Shown: piece by piece, positions 61,663 to 64,000 of the stretch | Layout of the letters: every line of letters begins with the position of its first letter | Numbering within the stretch: the stretch's first letter is position 1 | Source of the DNA: Sipunculus nudus | Taxonomy: Eukaryota > Annelida > Sipuncula > Golfingiida > Sipunculidae | NCBI GenBank assembly: GCA_026874595.1 | Contig: CM049311.1 | Coordinates: 7,353,676-7,417,675, forward strand | Length of the DNA stretch: 64,000 nt | Direction of reading: 5' to 3' | Position numbers and translations under genes: made by a program | The notes under the pieces: generated by a model | What the model saw: only the letters and a program-made list of their open reading frames with translations | What the model was told of the DNA's origin: nothing | Database searches by the model: none

Positions 61663-62118
61663 CTGTTAAAGATATGCCATAAGAACAGGTAAAATACCCA
61701 GGAAACATTACCATCCATGAAAGTTAACAAACCAGTTTGAACGAGGATCCAAGCATTAAGTTTTCTGTGGTAAAATGTCTCCAATTCAAGATAACTGTTA
61801 GGACTGATTTCCATACCAAAAGCTGCACACTAGCCATTCAGCTATTGGACACACTGTTTACATATGAGACAAAAAGAAACAGAAGGGTCACTTTCTCTTT
61901 TGGGCCAATTATATTCCTGTATTTGCCCTGGTTGTGGGGATTTTTCTTAACCTTTCTTCCTGACAAAGAAAAATGAAATACATCTACATTTACCCTGAAG
62001 ACTCAAAAAGCCCTTAAAACTTGACAAAAGCACCAATGCATATGCCTTTAGAACGACCAAGCTGTTTACTCACATGCTGGTCTCCATGATAAATACTTCA
62101 ATAAAACTAACCCTAAAT
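61663..62118. other. Intron upstream of exon 1
   Basis: No exon or repeat recognised. Confidence 0.5.
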
Positions 62119-62660
62119 ACAAGAGCACCACAAATGTGCATTATACCCCTGTCATGACTGGTGACCTCTGACCTCATTAAATATGTGTGAAGTTTGATGA
62201 GAATGTAATTCAGGTGAGAAACTCTATTGGTAAATATGTATAATGAGTTTCATGTAAATCCATAGAATTTTTGGTAAGTCACTAAGTTGCCTCCAAAGTG
62301 CAGTGATCTCATTAAATTTACATGGGTTTCGCTGGAATTTAAACTAAGGCGAAATATTTTATTGATTAACATTTCTGATGAATTTATCAAAATCCTTCAT
62401 ATTCTTCTCAAGTTATAGTTGCCACTTAATAGCCAAGTTACCCATGACCTTATTGAAAAGCCGAGGACGTTGCCCATAATTGAACTTTGGTGAGATAATC
62501 TGTTGGTATAAGTACTTATGGTGAGTTGCATGAAATCCATCAAAGCCCTGATAAATTATCACGGTGACACTAAAAGTTGACAGACAGATGAAAGGACGGA
62601 AGGATGGATGGACATTGTGTGTACATTAATAGTCCTGTCATATGAAGGGCGTATAAAAAA
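62119..62660 (+). mobile_element. Repeat family D, short element
   Basis: Left ACAAGAGCACCAC then ATTATACCCCTGTCATGAC; right GTCCTGTCATATGAAGGGCG then TATAAAAAA, giving subterminal inverted motifs. A DR1 motif TGACCTCTGACCT is at 62162-62174. A GGACGGAAGGATGGATGGAC microsatellite precedes the right end. A decayed relative is at 31195-31400. Confidence 0.65.
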
Positions 62661-62844
62661 TACACTGTCATTATTTTAAAAACAACTACCTTTCAGAAAC
62701 ATCAGAACTATTTTTTTTAGGAATACTCGAAAAAATACTATAAACACTTGACACCTTGTACCTCATGTAAAGAACTCAACAACTCTATCAAATCCTAGTA
62801 CACATTGCCATACACAACCATGTAGCTTTGGTCTGATATTGTTT

Positions 62845-63150
62845 TTTTTTTTTTTTTTTTTTTAATTATTTTTTTGTTGGAGGTAACCGCCTCCATTATT
62901 TTAATGCTAGCTTAACTAATTATATGTACATCTGCAGATTTCCATTTCGGTTTCGGACTACATGACAGGGCAGTATCACACGCTTCCTCTCATTTGATAT
63001 CCTGGCATAAACCAGGCCCGGTGACTACTGCACCTGTGGGTCCTGGGTTGGTAATCATACCAACGAGGACCCCCCGAAAGGCGCACTCGTTTGTGAGTGA
63101 TATTGGTTGCTTGGACTCATGGAATAGGTGTAATATACTCATTCCTACAA
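62845..63150. repeat. Unclassified palindrome-rich element with T/A tract
   Basis: A 21-T stretch (about 62843-62863) borders a block with three short hairpins: GGAGGTAACCGCCTCC, CCTGGCATAAACCAGG and GTTGGTAATCATACCAAC, plus GGTCCTGGG/AGGACCCCCC. Read on the minus strand, it would end in a poly(A) tail, as a retroposed sequence would. Confidence 0.5.
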
Positions 63151-64000
63151 ATGATGTATCATAGATAAAACTTAATTGTACTTACAAAGCATTTAACTTT
63201 GACAAATCTGTACTTTACACCAAACAAGTAAACAAACATGCAATGTCTATCCAAGTCTATTCACACATTATCATTAGTCTTATCATCGAATGGACCTCCA
63301 TATTACCATCTCAACATCATTTATCATTTTAATATTGATTATACTGATTGATAATAATTTACATAAAAAGAATAGGAATGCCATTATGTATCAAACCTTA
63401 ATTCAGTTTTCAGTTTGTGCATTGTGCAGTTCCATGCAAGTCAATGAAAAGTAACCCATCCCCTTTTCCCAGTGCTATTTCTTCCAGACAGGTTCAGGTT
63501 AAAGCTTGAAAAGAAATGTCCAGTCTTCAGTTCTCCATTCAGTATATATATCCTTGCAAGCTGACCATCTGCTAACCATGCCAGACTGTGAGATTCAGGG
63601 TACATTCAATCTGAGATCACTAATATCATGCTGTGTGGTAGCCAGGCATATGTTCAGTGCATGTGAAAAATTAACCAGAGAATAAGACACCCATGCCAAA
63701 ATGTTACATTACAGTTAAACTATGTGGCAGCCTAATGAAGATTCAAATAAATCAGTTTTGGACTTTCCCCAAGATCATTTAGGAGCAAGAACTTTGATGG
63801 TGATGTGAGAGTCCATAGTGACTCCTCAGAAAATGAGGCTTTGGCTCACAAAACTTTGGGTTAATTTGTTCTTGGCTGTACGATAAGTGACCTCATGCAT
63901 TTTATGGACATGTGTCCATGCCAATTGCACCCCTCTAGTTACTCAAGCAATAATAATAAATCATTTCATGTCATAAATCGGACGGTCCAAGCTAAGGCTT
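63151..64000. other. Right edge, nothing recognised
   Basis: Presumably intron of the channel gene. I found no exon with both splice sites and superfamily similarity, and no repeat shared with the rest. Confidence 0.5.

Overview
This 64 kb window is intronic, AT-rich, repeat-dense animal DNA. Coding signal comes from short GT-AG exons with codon-phase continuity, from Ty3/Gypsy retrotransposons, and from little else. The dispersed repeats combine internal tandem units of about 150-330 bp, an (ACGG)n-type microsatellite and hairpin termini. That style is reminiscent of the pearl/Helitron-like elements described from bivalves, so I infer a mollusc or other lophotrochozoan, most likely a bivalve. 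The species is not identifiable.

One host gene runs right to left (minus strand) through almost the whole window, from 61662 to about 4875. I assembled 17 exons (732 codons) that join in a single open frame. They encode the C-terminal part of an intracellular calcium-release channel of the IP3 receptor/ryanodine receptor superfamily: acidic linker, RIH-associated helical domain, S1-S6 transmembrane channel, the C-x2-C/H-x4-H linker domain and the start of a C-terminal tail. Upstream exons lie beyond the right edge and the last exon is uncertain. The membrane part spaces S1-S2 and S3-S4 like RyR, the tail resembles IP3R, and the pore loop lacks the family's GGG(V/I)GD selectivity filter.

The introns are filled with mobile DNA. 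Positions 1-3334 hold a broken Gypsy pol plus its 3' LTR (plus strand). The 18.6 kb intron between the S6 exon and the next exon holds a 10.86 kb Ty3/Gypsy element (14569-25427, minus strand, same sense as the host gene). Its two 1180-bp LTRs are nearly identical, and it has a tRNA-Leu-like primer site, gag, a textbook -1 frameshift signal and pol. Positions 52380-56340 hold an old, dead Gypsy element (minus).

Around these lie at least four copies of a composite element bounded by GCGAACCTGTG...CACAGGTTCGC (6754-11010, 12061-13940, 46305-49304, 57520-59396), copies of a related family bounded by GCTCAGCTGA...TCAGCTGAGC (11368-14197, 43365-45970, around 14198-29240, and the end at 4640), a 1.73 kb CAGGG-ended DNA transposon, a 2.4 kb inverted-repeat element, a pogo-like MITE, two tRNA-type SINEs and several tandem arrays. 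Many repeat units carry the perfect palindrome GGTGGCGCCACC, and several families carry DR1-type AGGTCA repeats. I see no rRNA, functional tRNA, CRISPR or prokaryotic-type operon.
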